DNA of 64,000 bases from Kitasatospora phosalacinea (GTDB taxonomy: Bacteria > Actinomycetota > Actinomycetes > Streptomycetales > Streptomycetaceae): NCBI RefSeq assembly GCF_000717185.1, contig NZ_JNYE01000004.1, positions 62,001 through 126,000 of the forward strand, in the 5' to 3' direction. How positions within the stretch are numbered: position 1 is the first letter of the stretch; each line of letters opens with the position of its first letter. The position numbers were made by a program, and so were the translations under genes. Positions 15,777 through 25,477 of the stretch are shown here, piece by piece. A model generated the notes under the pieces. It had not been told where the DNA came from. It made no database searches and worked only from the letters and a program-made list of their open reading frames with translations.

Positions 15777-15806
15777 TTGTCGGGCTGCGGACCCACGGCC
15801 TAGGGT
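15777..15806 (+). promoter_or_regulatory. Candidate promoter of the L-fucose operon
   Basis: TTGTCG (15777-15782), an 18-bp spacer and TAGGGT (15801-15806) precede the first gene by 41 bp. Just upstream, ACATCGGATG (about 15762-15771) resembles half-sites of FadR-type GntR regulators and could be the operator for the GntR protein at 19819; this last point is weak. Confidence 0.4.
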
Positions 15807-15847
15807 CGTGCCGCTCGACCGACCGCCCCAGGCCCAGGAGGACCCCC

Positions 15848-16699
15848 ATGAAGCTGCTGCGCATCGGCGCACCCGGCGAGGAAGTGCCCGCGGTGCTGGC
15901 CGCGGACGGGAGCGTGCGTTCGCTGGCCGCGCTGACCGGTGACGTGGACGGGGCGTTCCTGGCCGGGGGCGGGGTCGAGCGGGTGCGGGCGGCGCTCGCG
16001 GCGGGGGAACTGCCGGTGCTGGACGCCGAGGGGGTGCGGGTCGGGGCGCCGGTGGCCCGGCCGGGGAAGGTGGTGTGCGTCGGCCTCAACTTCCGTGACC
16101 ACGCGGCGGAGACGGGCGCGGCGATCCCGACCCGTCCGGTGGTGTTCATGAAGGACCCGGCGACGGTGGTGGGCCCGTACGACGAGGTGCTGATCCCGCG
16201 CGGCTCGGTGAAGACCGACTGGGAGGTGGAGCTGGCGGTGGTGATCGGGCGGCGGGCCCGCTACCTGGGCTCCTCCGAGGACGCGGCGGCCTGTGTGGCC
16301 GGGTACGCGATCAGCAACGACGTCTCGGAGCGGGAGTTCCAGTTGGAGTTCTCCGCGCAGTGGGACATCGGCAAGTCCTGCGAGACCTTCAACCCGCTGG
16401 GCCCGTGGCTGGTGACGCCCGACGAGGTGGGCGATCCGCAGGCGCTGGGGATGCGGCTGTCGGTCAACGGGCAGGTGCGGCAGCACGGCGACACCAAGGA
16501 GATGGTCTTCGACGTCGCGTACCTGATCCGGTACCTGAGCCAGTACATGGTGCTCAACCCCGGCGACGTGATCAACACCGGCACCCCGGCCGGTGTCGCG
16601 CTCGGCCTGCCCGGCCTGCCGTACCTGCGGGCGGGGGACGTGGTCGAGCTGTCCGTGGACGGGCTCGGCACCCAGCGCCAGACCTTCGTCGACGCGTGA
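15848..16699 (+). CDS. Fumarylacetoacetase-family hydrolase, probable 2,4-diketo-3-deoxy-L-fuconate hydrolase
   Basis: A 283-residue cytoplasmic hydrolase of the FAH superfamily. Diagnostic segments are [14 protein letters not shown] (near 77-90), [13 protein letters not shown] (near 122-134, metal-binding Glu-x-Glu), [13 protein letters not shown] (near 155) and [14 protein letters not shown] (near 240). In the oxidative L-fucose pathway this enzyme splits 2,4-diketo-3-deoxy-L-fuconate to pyruvate and L-lactate, the last step. Context decides the substrate: the next three genes are the preceding pathway steps and overlap head to tail. CCAGGAGG precedes the ATG. It is the first gene of a six-gene operon. 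Confidence 0.85.
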   Translation: MKLLRIGAPGEEVPAVLAADGSVRSLAALTGDVDGAFLAGGGVERVRAALAAGELPVLDAEGVRVGAPVARPGKVVCVGLNFRDHAAETGAAIPTRPVVFMKDPATVVGPYDEVLIPRGSVKTDWEVELAVVIGRRARYLGSSEDAAACVAGYAISNDVSEREFQLEFSAQWDIGKSCETFNPLGPWLVTPDEVGDPQALGMRLSVNGQVRQHGDTKEMVFDVAYLIRYLSQYMVLNPGDVINTGTPAGVALGLPGLPYLRAGDVVELSVDGLGTQRQTFVDA

Positions 16700-18030
16700 G
16701 CGGGCCCGTGAACGCCGCCGCGGCCCGGATCACCGCGCTGGACACGTACGACGTCCGCTTCCCGACCTCGCGCGAGCTGGACGGCTCGGACGCGATGAAC
16801 CCCGACCCGGACTACTCGGCCGCCTACCTGGTGCTGCGCACCGACGCCGGGGACGGGCTGGAGGGGCACGGCTTCACCTTCACCATCGGCCGCGGCAACG
16901 ACGTGCAGGTCGCCGCGATCGACGCGCTGCGCCCGTACGTGCTGGGGCGGCCCGTGGCCGAGTTGTGCGCCGACCCCGCCTCGCTCTCCCGCGACCTGGT
17001 CGGTGACAGCCAACTGCGCTGGTTGGGGCCGGAGAAGGGGGTGATGCACATGGCGATCGGCGCCGTCCTCAACGCGGTGTGGGACTTGGCGGCCAAGCGG
17101 GCCGGCCTGCCGCTGTGGCGGCTGCTCGCGCAGGCCGAACCGGAGTGGCTGGTCTCCCAGGTCGACTTCCGCTACCTGAGCGACGCCCTCACCCCCGAGC
17201 GGGCCCTGGAGCTGCTGCGCAGGGGCCGCCCGGGCGCGCAGGAGCGGACGGCGAGGCTCCTGGAGCGCGGCTACCCCGCGTACACCACCTCGCCCGGCTG
17301 GCTCGGCTACGACGACGCGAAGCTGACCCGCCTCGCGCAGCAGGCCGTCGCGGACGGCTTCACCCAGATCAAGCTGAAGGTCGGCGCGGACCTCGCCGAC
17401 GACGTGCGCCGCCTGCGCACCGCCCGCGCCGCCGTCGGGCCGGACGTGCGGATCGCGATCGACGCCAACCAGCGGTGGGACGTCGCGCAGGCGATCGAGT
17501 GGACCAACGCCCTGGCCCCCTTCGGCCCGTACTGGATCGAGGAGCCCACCAGCCCCGACGACGTGCTGGGCCACGCCGCCGTGCGCCGGGCCGTCGCGCC
17601 GGTGAAGGTCGCCACCGGCGAGCACGTGCAGAACCGGATCGTGTTCAAGCAGCTGCTGCAGGCCGGGGCGGTCGACGTGCTGCAACTGGACGCGGCCCGG
17701 GTCGGCGGCGTCAACGAGAACCTGGCGGTGCTGCTGCTGGCGGCGGAGTTCGGCGTCCCGGTGTGCCCGCACGCGGGCGGGGTCGGCCTGTGCGAACTCG
17801 TCCAGCACCTGTCGATGTTCGACTACGTCGCGCTGTCGGGGACGGTGGCGGACCGGACGATCGAGTACGTCGACCACCTGCACCAGCACTTCACCGACCC
17901 GGTGGTGATCGTGAACGGCCACTACGCGGCGCCCACCGCGCCCGGCTTCTCCGCCACCGTGCACCGCACCTCGATCGACACCTACCGCTACCCCGACGGC
18001 ACCTACTGGGCAGAGGAGTTGAACACGTGA
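16696..18030 (+). CDS. L-fuconate dehydratase (enolase superfamily)
   Basis: A 444-residue enolase-superfamily enzyme that removes water from L-fuconate to give 2-keto-3-deoxy-L-fuconate. Features of the mandelate-racemase-type barrel are present: the [12 protein letters not shown]ys-x-Lys catalytic motif (near 223-231), metal ligands in [10 protein letters not shown] and [19 protein letters not shown], and [15 protein letters not shown] carrying the catalytic His. The family's N-terminal capping domain ([30 protein letters not shown]) is typical of fuconate dehydratases. The GTG start overlaps the previous stop codon by four bases, indicating translational coupling. Length matches the family. 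Confidence 0.9.
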   Translation: MSGPVNAAAARITALDTYDVRFPTSRELDGSDAMNPDPDYSAAYLVLRTDAGDGLEGHGFTFTIGRGNDVQVAAIDALRPYVLGRPVAELCADPASLSRDLVGDSQLRWLGPEKGVMHMAIGAVLNAVWDLAAKRAGLPLWRLLAQAEPEWLVSQVDFRYLSDALTPERALELLRRGRPGAQERTARLLERGYPAYTTSPGWLGYDDAKLTRLAQQAVADGFTQIKLKVGADLADDVRRLRTARAAVGPDVRIAIDANQRWDVAQAIEWTNALAPFGPYWIEEPTSPDDVLGHAAVRRAVAPVKVATGEHVQNRIVFKQLLQAGAVDVLQLDAARVGGVNENLAVLLLAAEFGVPVCPHAGGVGLCELVQHLSMFDYVALSGTVADRTIEYVDHLHQHFTDPVVIVNGHYAAPTAPGFSATVHRTSIDTYRYPDGTYWAEELNT

Positions 18031-18791
18031 CGGACCTCCAGGGCCTGCGCGCGATCGTCACCGGCGGCGCCTCCGGCATCGGCCTGGCCACCGCCCGGCT
18101 GCTCGCCGAGCGCGGCGCCGCCGTCGCCGTCCTCGACCTCGACCCGGGCGACGCGCCGCTGGGCTTCACCGCCGACGTGGCCGACGACGCCTCGGTGCGC
18201 GCGGCCGTCGCCGCGGCCGCCGAAGCGCTCGGCGGGATCGACGTCCTGGTCAACAACGCCGGGATCGGCGCGGCCGGGACGGTCGCCGACAACGACGACG
18301 CGCAGTGGCACCGCGTGCTGGACGTCAACGTGCTCGGCATCGTCCGCACCACCCGCGCCGCCCTCCCCCACCTGCGCGCCTCCGTACTGTCCCGTCCGGG
18401 AGCGACCGCCGCGATCGTCAACACCTGCTCGATCGCCGCCACCGCCGGGCTCCCGCAGCGCGCCCTGTACTCCGCCTCCAAGGGCGCCGTGCTGTCGCTG
18501 ACCCTCGCGATGGCCGCCGACCACGTCCGCGAGGGCATCCGGGTCAACTGCGTCAACCCCGGTACGGTGGACACCCCCTGGGTCGGCCGCCTGCTGGACG
18601 CCGCCGACGACCCGGCCGCCGAACGCGCCGCCCTCGCCGCCCGCCAGCCCACCGGACGCCTGGTCTCCGCCGAGGAGGTCGCCGCGGCGATCGCCTACCT
18701 CGCCTCCCCGGCCGCGGCCTCCACCACCGGCACCGCGCTCGCCGTCGACGGCGGCATGCACGGCCTGCGCCTGCGACCGGCGGCGTCATGA
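18027..18791 (+). CDS. Short-chain dehydrogenase, probable 2-keto-3-deoxy-L-fuconate dehydrogenase
   Basis: A 254-residue classical SDR. It has the TGGASGIG nucleotide loop (near 12-19), NNAG (near 77), catalytic Ser in NTCSIAA and the YSASK active-site Tyr-x-x-x-Lys (near 151-155). In this pathway the SDR oxidises 2-keto-3-deoxy-L-fuconate to the 2,4-diketo acid cleaved by the FAH-family enzyme. The acidic residue after beta-2 (VLDLD) predicts NAD rather than NADP. Start GTG overlaps the previous stop by four bases, and its own stop overlaps the next start by four bases. Confidence 0.88.
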   Translation: MTDLQGLRAIVTGGASGIGLATARLLAERGAAVAVLDLDPGDAPLGFTADVADDASVRAAVAAAAEALGGIDVLVNNAGIGAAGTVADNDDAQWHRVLDVNVLGIVRTTRAALPHLRASVLSRPGATAAIVNTCSIAATAGLPQRALYSASKGAVLSLTLAMAADHVREGIRVNCVNPGTVDTPWVGRLLDAADDPAAERAALAARQPTGRLVSAEEVAAAIAYLASPAAASTTGTALAVDGGMHGLRLRPAAS

Positions 18792-19786
18792 CCGTCCGCA
18801 CCCTGGGCCGCTCCCGAGTGCCGGTCAGCGCACTGTCGTTCGGTGCGGCGGCCATCGGCAACCTGTTCACCGCCGTCACCGACCACCAGGCCGAGCAGGC
18901 CGTCCACACCGCCTTCGCCTGCGGCTACCGCCACTTCGACACCGCGCCGCACTACGGCCTCGGCCTCTCCGAGCGCCGCCTCGGCGCCGCGCTGCGCCAC
19001 CACCCCCGCGACGCCTACACCCTCGCCACCAAGGTCGGCCGCCTCCTCGTCCCCGACCGACAGCCCGGCACCGACCCGGAGTTCGCCGTCCCCGCCACCC
19101 ACCGCCGGGTGTGGGACTTCAGCGCCGACGGCGTCCGCCGCTCCCTCGAAGCCAGCCTGGAGCGCCTGGACACCGACCGGATCGACCTCGTCCACCTGCA
19201 CGACCCCGACGACCACGCCGAGCAGGCCCTCACCCAGGCCTACCCGGCGCTGGAGCGCCTGCGCGCCGAGGGCGTGATCGGCGCCATCGGCATCGGCATG
19301 AACCAGGCCGCGCTGCCCGCCCGGTTCGTCCGCGACACCGACATCGACGCCGTCCTGCTCGCCGGGCGCCACACCCTGCTCGACCGCACCGGCCTCGACG
19401 AACTCCTCCCCCTCGCGGCCGAGCGCGGCGTCTCCGTCATCAACGCGGGCGTCTTCAACTCCGGGCTGCTCGCCGCCCCCCGCCCCGGCGCCCCCTACGA
19501 CTACGCCCCCGCCCCGCCCGAGGTGCTCGCCCGCGCCCTCGCCCTCCAGGAGGTGTGCGAGCGCCACGGCGTGCCGCTGCGCGCCGCCGCCCTCCACTAC
19601 GCCGCCGCGCACCCGGCCGTCGCCACCGTCCTGGTCGGCGTCCGAAGCCCCGAACAGGCCCGGGACAGCGCCGAGTTGCTGCACCGACCCGTCCCCGCCG
19701 CACTCTGGGCGGAGCTCGCGGAAGCCGGACTGCTCCCCGCGGACGCGCCGACTCCGGGGGCTCCCGCGGGCGCCTGGCTATCCTGA
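18788..19786 (+). CDS. Aldo/keto reductase, probable L-fucose dehydrogenase
   Basis: A 332-residue aldo/keto reductase. Catalytic Asp and Tyr are visible in YRHFDTAPHYGLGLSERRLG (near 48-67), the Lys in LATKVGRLL and the His in IDLVHLHDPDD. This subgroup matches D-threo-aldose 1-dehydrogenases, which oxidise L-fucose at C1 to the lactone. That makes it the first step of the pathway encoded by the adjoining genes. Its ATG overlaps the SDR stop codon. It has no signal peptide, so sugar must be imported first. Confidence 0.87.
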   Translation: MTVRTLGRSRVPVSALSFGAAAIGNLFTAVTDHQAEQAVHTAFACGYRHFDTAPHYGLGLSERRLGAALRHHPRDAYTLATKVGRLLVPDRQPGTDPEFAVPATHRRVWDFSADGVRRSLEASLERLDTDRIDLVHLHDPDDHAEQALTQAYPALERLRAEGVIGAIGIGMNQAALPARFVRDTDIDAVLLAGRHTLLDRTGLDELLPLAAERGVSVINAGVFNSGLLAAPRPGAPYDYAPAPPEVLARALALQEVCERHGVPLRAAALHYAAAHPAVATVLVGVRSPEQARDSAELLHRPVPAALWAELAEAGLLPADAPTPGAPAGAWLS

Positions 19787-19818
19787 GGGACCCGATCACC
19801 CCGAGGAGCTGCGGACCC

Positions 19819-20532
19819 GTGCCAGTCACCGACGAGGCCATCGTCAAGATCAAGGAGATGATCCTCGGCGGCGAGCTCGCCCCCGGCGCCAGGCTGCCGA
19901 AGGAGGCGGACCTGGCCGAGCGCCTCGGCCTGTCCCGCAACTCGCTGCGCGAGGCGGTCAAGGCGCTGTCGCTGATCCGGGTGCTGGACGTCCGGCAGGG
20001 CGACGGCACCTACGTCACCAGCCTGGAGCCCGAACTCCTGCTGGACACCCTGGCGTTCGTGGTCGACTTCCACCGGGACGACACCGTCCTGCACTTCCTG
20101 GAGGTGCGCCGGATCCTCGAACCCGAGGCCACCGCGCTGGCCGCGCGCGCCATGTCCGACGCCCAGCTGACCGCCCTCGGCGAGCTGCTCGCCGCCCTCC
20201 CCGACGACGCCCCGCTGGACGAACTCCTGGCCAACGACCTGGAGTTCCACCGGCTGATCGCCACCGGCTCCGGGAACCCGGTCCTGGTCTCGCTGCTGGA
20301 CGGCATCTCCGCGCCCACCACCCGGGCCCGGATCTGGCGCGGCCTCACCGAGGAGGGCGCCGCCGCCCGCACCCGGGCGCAGCACCGCGAGATCCACGCG
20401 GCGCTCGCCCACCGGGACGCCGAACTGGCCCGGGCGCTGGCCCTGGTGCACGTCTGCGGGGTCGAGCGGTGGCTGCGCGACACCCTGGGTGGGGAGGGTG
20501 CGTTCAATACCCCTGGCAGCAAGGACAGTTGA
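19819..20532 (+). CDS. FadR-type GntR transcriptional regulator
   Basis: A 237-residue regulator. The winged helix-turn-helix is at the N-terminus (ARLPKEADLAERLGLSRNSLREAVKALSLIRVLDVRQGDGTYVT, residues ~25-70), followed by an all-helical FCD ligand domain with EVRRILEPEATALAA, DLEFHRLIA and HREIHAALAHRD, which carry the Asp/His metal ligands of that domain. It most likely represses this operon until L-fucose or a catabolite binds. It lies in the operon, 32 bp after the reductase gene. GAGGAG precedes the GTG start. Confidence 0.9.
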   Translation: MPVTDEAIVKIKEMILGGELAPGARLPKEADLAERLGLSRNSLREAVKALSLIRVLDVRQGDGTYVTSLEPELLLDTLAFVVDFHRDDTVLHFLEVRRILEPEATALAARAMSDAQLTALGELLAALPDDAPLDELLANDLEFHRLIATGSGNPVLVSLLDGISAPTTRARIWRGLTEEGAAARTRAQHREIHAALAHRDAELARALALVHVCGVERWLRDTLGGEGAFNTPGSKDS

Positions 20533-20553
20533 GATTCCGTTCCGAAGGGGACC

Positions 20554-21459
20554 ATGGTGACCACCGCTCCGAACGCCGCACTCCCCTCCCCCGGCGGGCC
20601 GTCGGCGGCCGCGGGCCGGATCGACGCCCACCACCACCTGTGGGATCCGGCCCCCCGCGTGCACGACTGGCTGGCGGAGCCCGGACTCGCCCCGCTGCGG
20701 CGGGCGTTCACCGTCGACGAGCTGCGTCCGCAGGCCGCGGCGGCCGGGGTCGGCGGGACGGTGCTGGTGCAGACCGTCACCGTGGCCGGGGAGACGCCCG
20801 AACTGCTCGCCGTCGCGGCGGCCGATCCGCTGGTGCGGGGTGTGGTCGGCTGGGTCGATCTGACCGCCCCGGACGTCACCGACGTGCTCACCGCGCTGCG
20901 CGAACTCCCGGGCGGGGAGCGGCTGGTGGGCGTCCGGCACCAGGTGCAGTCGGAGCCCGACCCGCGGTGGCTGCTGCGGCCCGGGGTGCTGCGCGGCCTG
21001 GCGGCGGTCGCCGATGCGGGGCTGGCGTACGACCTGGTGGTGCGGCCGCACCAGCTGCCCGCCGCGGCCGAGGCTGCCGACCGGCTTCCGCAACTCACCT
21101 TCGTGCTGGACCACTTGGGCAAGCCACCGATCGCCTCCGGCCCGGCCGGGCTGGGCCCGTGGGCGGCGGCGCTGCATGCGTTCGCGGCCCGACCCAACAC
21201 CTGCGGCAAGCTCTCCGGCCTTACCACCGAGGCGAGTTGGCGCACCTGGACGGTCGCGGACCTGCGGCCCTGGGCGGAGGCCGCCCTGGAGTGCTTCGGC
21301 CCGGAGCGGCTGATGTTCGGCTCGGACTGGCCGGTGTGCCTGCTGGCGGCGGACTACGCCGGGGTGGTGGCCGCCGCCGAGGAGCTGACCGGGCAGCTCT
21401 CCGACCCGGAGCGCGGCGCCGTGTTCGGCGGCACCGCGACCCGGGTCTACCGGCTCTGA
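20554..21459 (+). CDS. Amidohydrolase family 2, probable L-fuconolactonase
   Basis: A 301-residue amidohydrolase-2 (COG3618-like) TIM-barrel enzyme. It shows RIDAHHHLWDP (near 22-32), GVRHQVQSEPD (near 129), FVLDHLGKPPI (near 189) and LMFGSDWPVC (near 253), all typical of sugar lactonases such as L-fuconolactonase and L-rhamnono-lactonase. It would open L-fucono-lactone to L-fuconate, linking the dehydrogenase to the dehydratase. A ~20-residue N-terminal tail rich in Ala/Pro precedes the domain. It is the last gene of the operon, 21 bp after the regulator. Confidence 0.87.
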   Translation: MVTTAPNAALPSPGGPSAAAGRIDAHHHLWDPAPRVHDWLAEPGLAPLRRAFTVDELRPQAAAAGVGGTVLVQTVTVAGETPELLAVAAADPLVRGVVGWVDLTAPDVTDVLTALRELPGGERLVGVRHQVQSEPDPRWLLRPGVLRGLAAVADAGLAYDLVVRPHQLPAAAEAADRLPQLTFVLDHLGKPPIASGPAGLGPWAAALHAFAARPNTCGKLSGLTTEASWRTWTVADLRPWAEAALECFGPERLMFGSDWPVCLLAADYAGVVAAAEELTGQLSDPERGAVFGGTATRVYRL

Positions 21460-21531
21460 ACGAGCCCCTCGCGGCGGGCGGACCGGCCTCGGGCCTCCGG
21501 CCGACCGAACCCGGCCCCCGGCGGGCCGGTC

Positions 21532-23178
21532 TCAGGCCCCCGGGAGGCGGTCGAGCAGTGCGGTGAAGTCGGTGGCGGGGGCGAGGGTGCCGAAGGCCTG
21601 GCCGCGGTCGCCGGCCAGCCGGGAGGCGCAGAAGGCGTCGGCGACGGCGGCGGGGGCGTGCCGGACCAGCAGCGAGCCCTGGAGCACCAGCGCGGCGCGT
21701 TCGATGACCCGGCGGGCGCCGAGTTGGCTGTCCGCGGTGGGGCGGAGTTCCGTGCGCAGGTCGCGCCAGGCGGCGTCGAGGCGGGGGTCGGCACCCGCGG
21801 CGAGGTCGATCTCGGCGGCGAGGGCGTCGAGCGTCTCGGGTTCGCGGGCCAGGGCGCGCTGCAGGTCGAGGGCGGTGACGTTGCCGGAGCCCTCCCAGAT
21901 GCTGTTGAGCGGGGCCTCGCGGTAGAGCCGGGGCAGGCCGGAGGCCTCGTCGTAGCCGTTGCCGCCGAGGCACTCCAACGCTTCGGCGACGGCGGCGGGT
22001 TGGCGCTTGCACACCCAGTACTTGGCGACGGCGGTGGCGATCCGCAGGAAGGCGCGTTCGGCGCCGTCGCCGTGCCGGGCGCGGTCGGCGGCTCCGGCCA
22101 GCCGCAGGGCGAGGGTGGTGGCGGCCTCGGATTCGAGCGACAGGTCGGCGAGGACGTTGCGCATCAGCGGCTGGTCGATCAGCAGGGCGCCGAAGGCGGC
22201 GCGGTGCCGGGCGTGGTGGGCGGCCTGGGCGAGGGCGGCGCGGGTGCCCGCGGCGGAGCCGAGGACGCAGTCGAGCCGGGTCATGGTGACCATCTCGATG
22301 ATGGTGCGCACGCCCTTGCCCTCGGCGCCGACCAGCCAGGCCACGGTGTCGTCGAACTCGGGTTCGCTGCTGGCGTTGGCGCGGTTGCCGAGCTTGTCCT
22401 TGAGGCGCTGGATGCGGAAGGTGTTGCGCTCGCCGTCGGGCAGCACCCGCGGCACGAGGAAGCAGGACAGGCCGCCGGGCGCCTGGGCGAGGACGAGGAA
22501 CAGGTCGTTCATCGGCGCGCTGGTGAACCACTTGTGGCCGCGCAGCCGCCAGCTGCCGTCGGGCTGTTCGGTCGCGGTGGTGCTGTTGGCGCGGACGTCG
22601 CTGCCGCCCTGCTTCTCGGTCATCCCCATGCCCGCGAGCAGTCCGCGCTTGCCGGTGGGGGTGCGCAGGCCGGGGTCGTAGCTGCGGCTGGTGAGCAGGG
22701 GCTCGTAGGTGGCGGCGAGTGCGGGGGCGTGGCGCAGCGCGGGGACGACGGCGTACGTCATGGAGACGGGGCAGAGGTGGCCGGGTTCCAGGGTGGTGGC
22801 GACCATGAAGCCCGCGGCGCGGGCGACGTGGGCGCCGGGGCGGGGGTCGGCCCAGGCGGCTCCGGCCAGGCCGGCGCCGACCGAGAGGTCCATCAGGTGG
22901 TGGTAGGCGGGGTGGAACTCGACCTCGTCGACGCGGTGGCCGTAGCGGTCGTGGGTGCGCAGTTCGGGTTCGTGGCGGTTGGCCTGGTCGGCCCAGTGCT
23001 GGGCCTGCTCGCTGCCGGCCAGGCGGCCGAGGCGGTGGAGTTCCTCGCGGTGCCAGCCGGCGCCCTCGCGGTCGAGGCCTTCCAGCAGGACGGCGTCCTG
23101 GGCGACGTCGTGGCCGGTCAGCGGCGGTGCCTGGTTGGTGACCCGGTGGGTGGCGGCGGTGGGGTGGCTGGCGGGCAC
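21532..23178 (-). CDS. AidB-like acyl-CoA dehydrogenase
   Basis: A 548-residue flavoprotein of the AidB branch of acyl-CoA dehydrogenases. Diagnostic segments are GLLAGMGMTEKQGGSDVRAN (near 165-185), GHKWFTSAPMND, RLKDKLGNRANASSEPEFDD, and RLYREAPLNSIWEGSGNV (near 425-442). AidB itself is linked to DNA alkylation stress, but many actinobacterial homologues sit in catabolic clusters and act as fatty-acyl or isovaleryl-type dehydrogenases. Here a TetR gene lies just upstream on the same strand and an AMP-ligase gene is divergent, which favours a catabolic role. The start is a GTG with CGGAGG upstream. Confidence 0.85.
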   Translation of the reverse strand: MPASHPTAATHRVTNQAPPLTGHDVAQDAVLLEGLDREGAGWHREELHRLGRLAGSEQAQHWADQANRHEPELRTHDRYGHRVDEVEFHPAYHHLMDLSVGAGLAGAAWADPRPGAHVARAAGFMVATTLEPGHLCPVSMTYAVVPALRHAPALAATYEPLLTSRSYDPGLRTPTGKRGLLAGMGMTEKQGGSDVRANSTTATEQPDGSWRLRGHKWFTSAPMNDLFLVLAQAPGGLSCFLVPRVLPDGERNTFRIQRLKDKLGNRANASSEPEFDDTVAWLVGAEGKGVRTIIEMVTMTRLDCVLGSAAGTRAALAQAAHHARHRAAFGALLIDQPLMRNVLADLSLESEAATTLALRLAGAADRARHGDGAERAFLRIATAVAKYWVCKRQPAAVAEALECLGGNGYDEASGLPRLYREAPLNSIWEGSGNVTALDLQRALAREPETLDALAAEIDLAAGADPRLDAAWRDLRTELRPTADSQLGARRVIERAALVLQGSLLVRHAPAAVADAFCASRLAGDRGQAFGTLAPATDFTALLDRLPGA

Positions 23179-23235
23179 GGGGGCCTCCGGGAGGGTGTGG
23201 GGGTTCGTACGGGAGGGGGCGGGGTTCCGGCGGTG

Positions 23236-23844
23236 TCAGGCGAGGGGGGCGCCCGCGCAGCGCAGTGCCGTGGCGGTGAGGTCGGCGAGCAGGGCCTCGG
23301 TGTCGGCGTCCTCGGGTGCGCCGAGCGGGTCGACCAGGACCTCGCCGATGGCACCGGTGAGCGCGGCGGCGGTGATCTCGCCGTTCTGGGCGGGCAGCGC
23401 GCCGGTGGCGACGCCCTCGCGGACCACCTCGGCGAACAGGGCGCGGTAGCGGCGGCGGAAGGCGAGGCGTTCGGCGCCGACGGCGGGTTCGGCGGGGGCG
23501 GCGAGCAGGGCGTGGGCGAGGCCGCGGTTCTCCAGGGCGCGGCGGGCGAACACCTCGACGCCGCGGGCGAGCCGTTCGACCGGGTCGCCGGGGCCGTGCA
23601 GGACTTCGCCGAGCACCTCCACCTCGCGTCCGGCGGCGCGCCGGAACACCTCGACGGCGAGCGCCGCCTTGGACGGGAAGTGCTGGTAGACGGAGCCGGC
23701 GGCGATCCCGGCGGCGTCGGCGACGGCCGTCACCGAGGCCTGCGACCAGCCGACCTCCGCGACGACCTCGGTGGCGCAGCCGACGAGGTGCTCCCGGGCG
23801 GCGGTGAGCCGGTGGATTTCGGCTGGGGTCTTGCGGTAGGCCAT
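23236..23844 (-). CDS. TetR-family regulator
   Basis: A 202-residue TetR-type repressor. The DNA-binding domain is typical: ATEVVAEVGWSQASVTAVADAAGIAAGSVYQHFPSKAALAVEVFRRA (near 23-70). The C-terminal ligand domain is variable and unassigned. It is transcribed with the AidB-like gene 57 bp downstream and divergently from the AMP-ligase gene. The gap between the divergent start codons holds a GTGAA-N6-TTCAC palindrome, most likely its operator. Confidence 0.9.
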   Translation of the reverse strand: MAYRKTPAEIHRLTAAREHLVGCATEVVAEVGWSQASVTAVADAAGIAAGSVYQHFPSKAALAVEVFRRAAGREVEVLGEVLHGPGDPVERLARGVEVFARRALENRGLAHALLAAPAEPAVGAERLAFRRRYRALFAEVVREGVATGALPAQNGEITAAALTGAIGEVLVDPLGAPEDADTEALLADLTATALRCAGAPLA

Positions 23845-23851
23845 GAAAGAA

Positions 23852-23867
23852 GTGAACCATCATTCAC
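23852..23867. promoter_or_regulatory. Candidate TetR operator
   Basis: GTGAACCATCATTCAC has 5-bp inverted arms (GTGAA/TTCAC) around six bases. It lies eight bases before the tetR start codon and 52 bp before the divergent AMP-ligase gene. Its position and form fit an autoregulatory TetR site. Confidence 0.6.
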
Positions 23868-23918
23868 AGCTTCCCGCCAAGGGCCCGCCCCACCGGCCCG
23901 GCACGTCAGGAGAACGTG

Positions 23919-25454
23919 ATGCACCTCAGTGCCCTGTTGGACGGCGCCGTTCGCTCGGGCCGCGACCAGGAGGCCGTCGTCTACCGCGAACAGCGCTGGA
24001 CGTACGGCGAGTTCGCCGCGGCCGCCCGGCGCGCCGCGACCGTGCTGCACGACGCCGGGGTGCGCCCCGGCGACCGGGTCGCGGTGATGACGCTCAACAC
24101 CCCGGCGTTCCTGTTCGCCGCCTTCGGGGCCTGGTACGCGGGCGCGGTGCTGGTGCCGGTCAACCACAAGCTGCAGACCGCCGAGGTGGCCCGCCAACTC
24201 GCCCACTGCGGGGCCCGGTTGGTCATCGTGGACGCCGAGGTCGGCGAGCGCGCCACCGGCGCCGACCCGGGCGTCCGCCGGCTGGTCAGCCACCCCGACG
24301 CGGCCCCGGAGCAGCGCCCCGCCGACTCCTTCGAGTCCCTGGTGGCCGCCGCCGAACCCTGGAGCGGCGAGCCGGGCCCGGACACCGACACCGCCCAGGT
24401 CCTCTACACCTCCGGCACCTCCGGCGCCCCCAAGGGCTGCGTGCACACCCACCGCGGCATCGCCCTGACCGCCACCTACACCGCCGCCGCGATCCCGCTG
24501 CGCCGCGACGAGCGCTTCCTGGTCTGCATGCCGATCTGGCACGCCTCCCCGCTCAACAACTGGACCCTGGGCACCCTGCTGCTGGGCGCCACGGTGGTGC
24601 TCCAGCGCGAGTACGAGCCGCGCGGCATGCTGGAGGCGATCCAGCGCGAACGCGTCACCGCCCTGTTCGGCGCCCCGATCGCCCTGCTCGCGCCCCTGCA
24701 GGCCGTCCCGGACCTCGCCTCGTACGACCTGTCCTCCGTCCGCTCCTGGATCTACGGGGCCGGGCCGCTGGACGCCGACAGCGCGCGCCGCCTGATGGCC
24801 GCGTACGGCTCCGACCAGTTCCACCAGGTGTACGGGATGAGCGAGACCGGCCCGGTCGGGGCCTCGCTCTCCCCCGCCGAGCAGGTCGCCAAGGCCGGGG
24901 CGATCGGACGCGGCGGCATGCCCGGCGTCGACCTGCGGGTGGTCCGCCCGGACGGGAGCGACGCCGGGGCCGGGGAGAGCGGCGAGATCTGGCTGCGCTC
25001 GGACACCCGGATGGTCGGCTACCTGGACGACCCGGCCGCCACCGCCGAGGCGTTCGCGGGCGACTGGTACCGCAGCGGCGACCTCGGGCGGGTCGACGCG
25101 GACGGGTTCGTCACCGTCGTCGACCGGATCAAGGACGTGATCATCACCGGCGGCGAGAACGTCGCCTCCCAGGAGGTCGAGGGCGCCCTGCGCGGCCACC
25201 CCGACGTCCTGGACGTCGCCGTGGTCGGCCGGCCGCACCCGCAGTGGGGCGAGACCGTGGTCGCCGTCGTGGTCGCCCGGGACGGCTCCGCCCTGGACAC
25301 CGCGGCGATGCGGGCCTGGCTGGAACCGCGGATCGCCCGCTACAAGGTCCCGCGCGAACTGGTGCTGCGCGACCAGCTGCCGCGCACCCCCTCCGGGAAG
25401 GTCACCAAGCACGTGCTGCGCGCCGAACTGACCGCCCCCGGCGCCCGGGCCTGA
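23919..25454 (+). CDS. AMP-dependent acyl-CoA synthetase/ligase
   Basis: A 511-residue ANL-superfamily enzyme that activates a carboxylic acid with ATP and CoA. Motifs are complete: the P-loop-like LYTSGTSGAPKG (near 162-173), YGMSETGP (near 306), YRSGDLGRVD (near 384), and C-terminal PRTPSGKVTKHVL with the catalytic Lys (near 495). The family includes fatty-acid and aromatic-acid CoA ligases; substrate cannot be told. It is divergent from TetR/AidB-like genes that may use its acyl-CoA product. CAGGAGAACGTG precedes the ATG; a GTG three bases earlier is possible. Confidence 0.87.
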   Translation: MHLSALLDGAVRSGRDQEAVVYREQRWTYGEFAAAARRAATVLHDAGVRPGDRVAVMTLNTPAFLFAAFGAWYAGAVLVPVNHKLQTAEVARQLAHCGARLVIVDAEVGERATGADPGVRRLVSHPDAAPEQRPADSFESLVAAAEPWSGEPGPDTDTAQVLYTSGTSGAPKGCVHTHRGIALTATYTAAAIPLRRDERFLVCMPIWHASPLNNWTLGTLLLGATVVLQREYEPRGMLEAIQRERVTALFGAPIALLAPLQAVPDLASYDLSSVRSWIYGAGPLDADSARRLMAAYGSDQFHQVYGMSETGPVGASLSPAEQVAKAGAIGRGGMPGVDLRVVRPDGSDAGAGESGEIWLRSDTRMVGYLDDPAATAEAFAGDWYRSGDLGRVDADGFVTVVDRIKDVIITGGENVASQEVEGALRGHPDVLDVAVVGRPHPQWGETVVAVVVARDGSALDTAAMRAWLEPRIARYKVPRELVLRDQLPRTPSGKVTKHVLRAELTAPGARA

Positions 25455-25477
25455 ACCGCTTGGCTAAGGTCGGCCGC

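Noticed and set aside
19111..20532. Long plus-strand frame of 473 codons ending in the GntR protein
   Set aside because: Only the last 237 codons (from GTG 19819) match the regulator; the earlier part is an out-of-frame read of the aldo/keto reductase gene.
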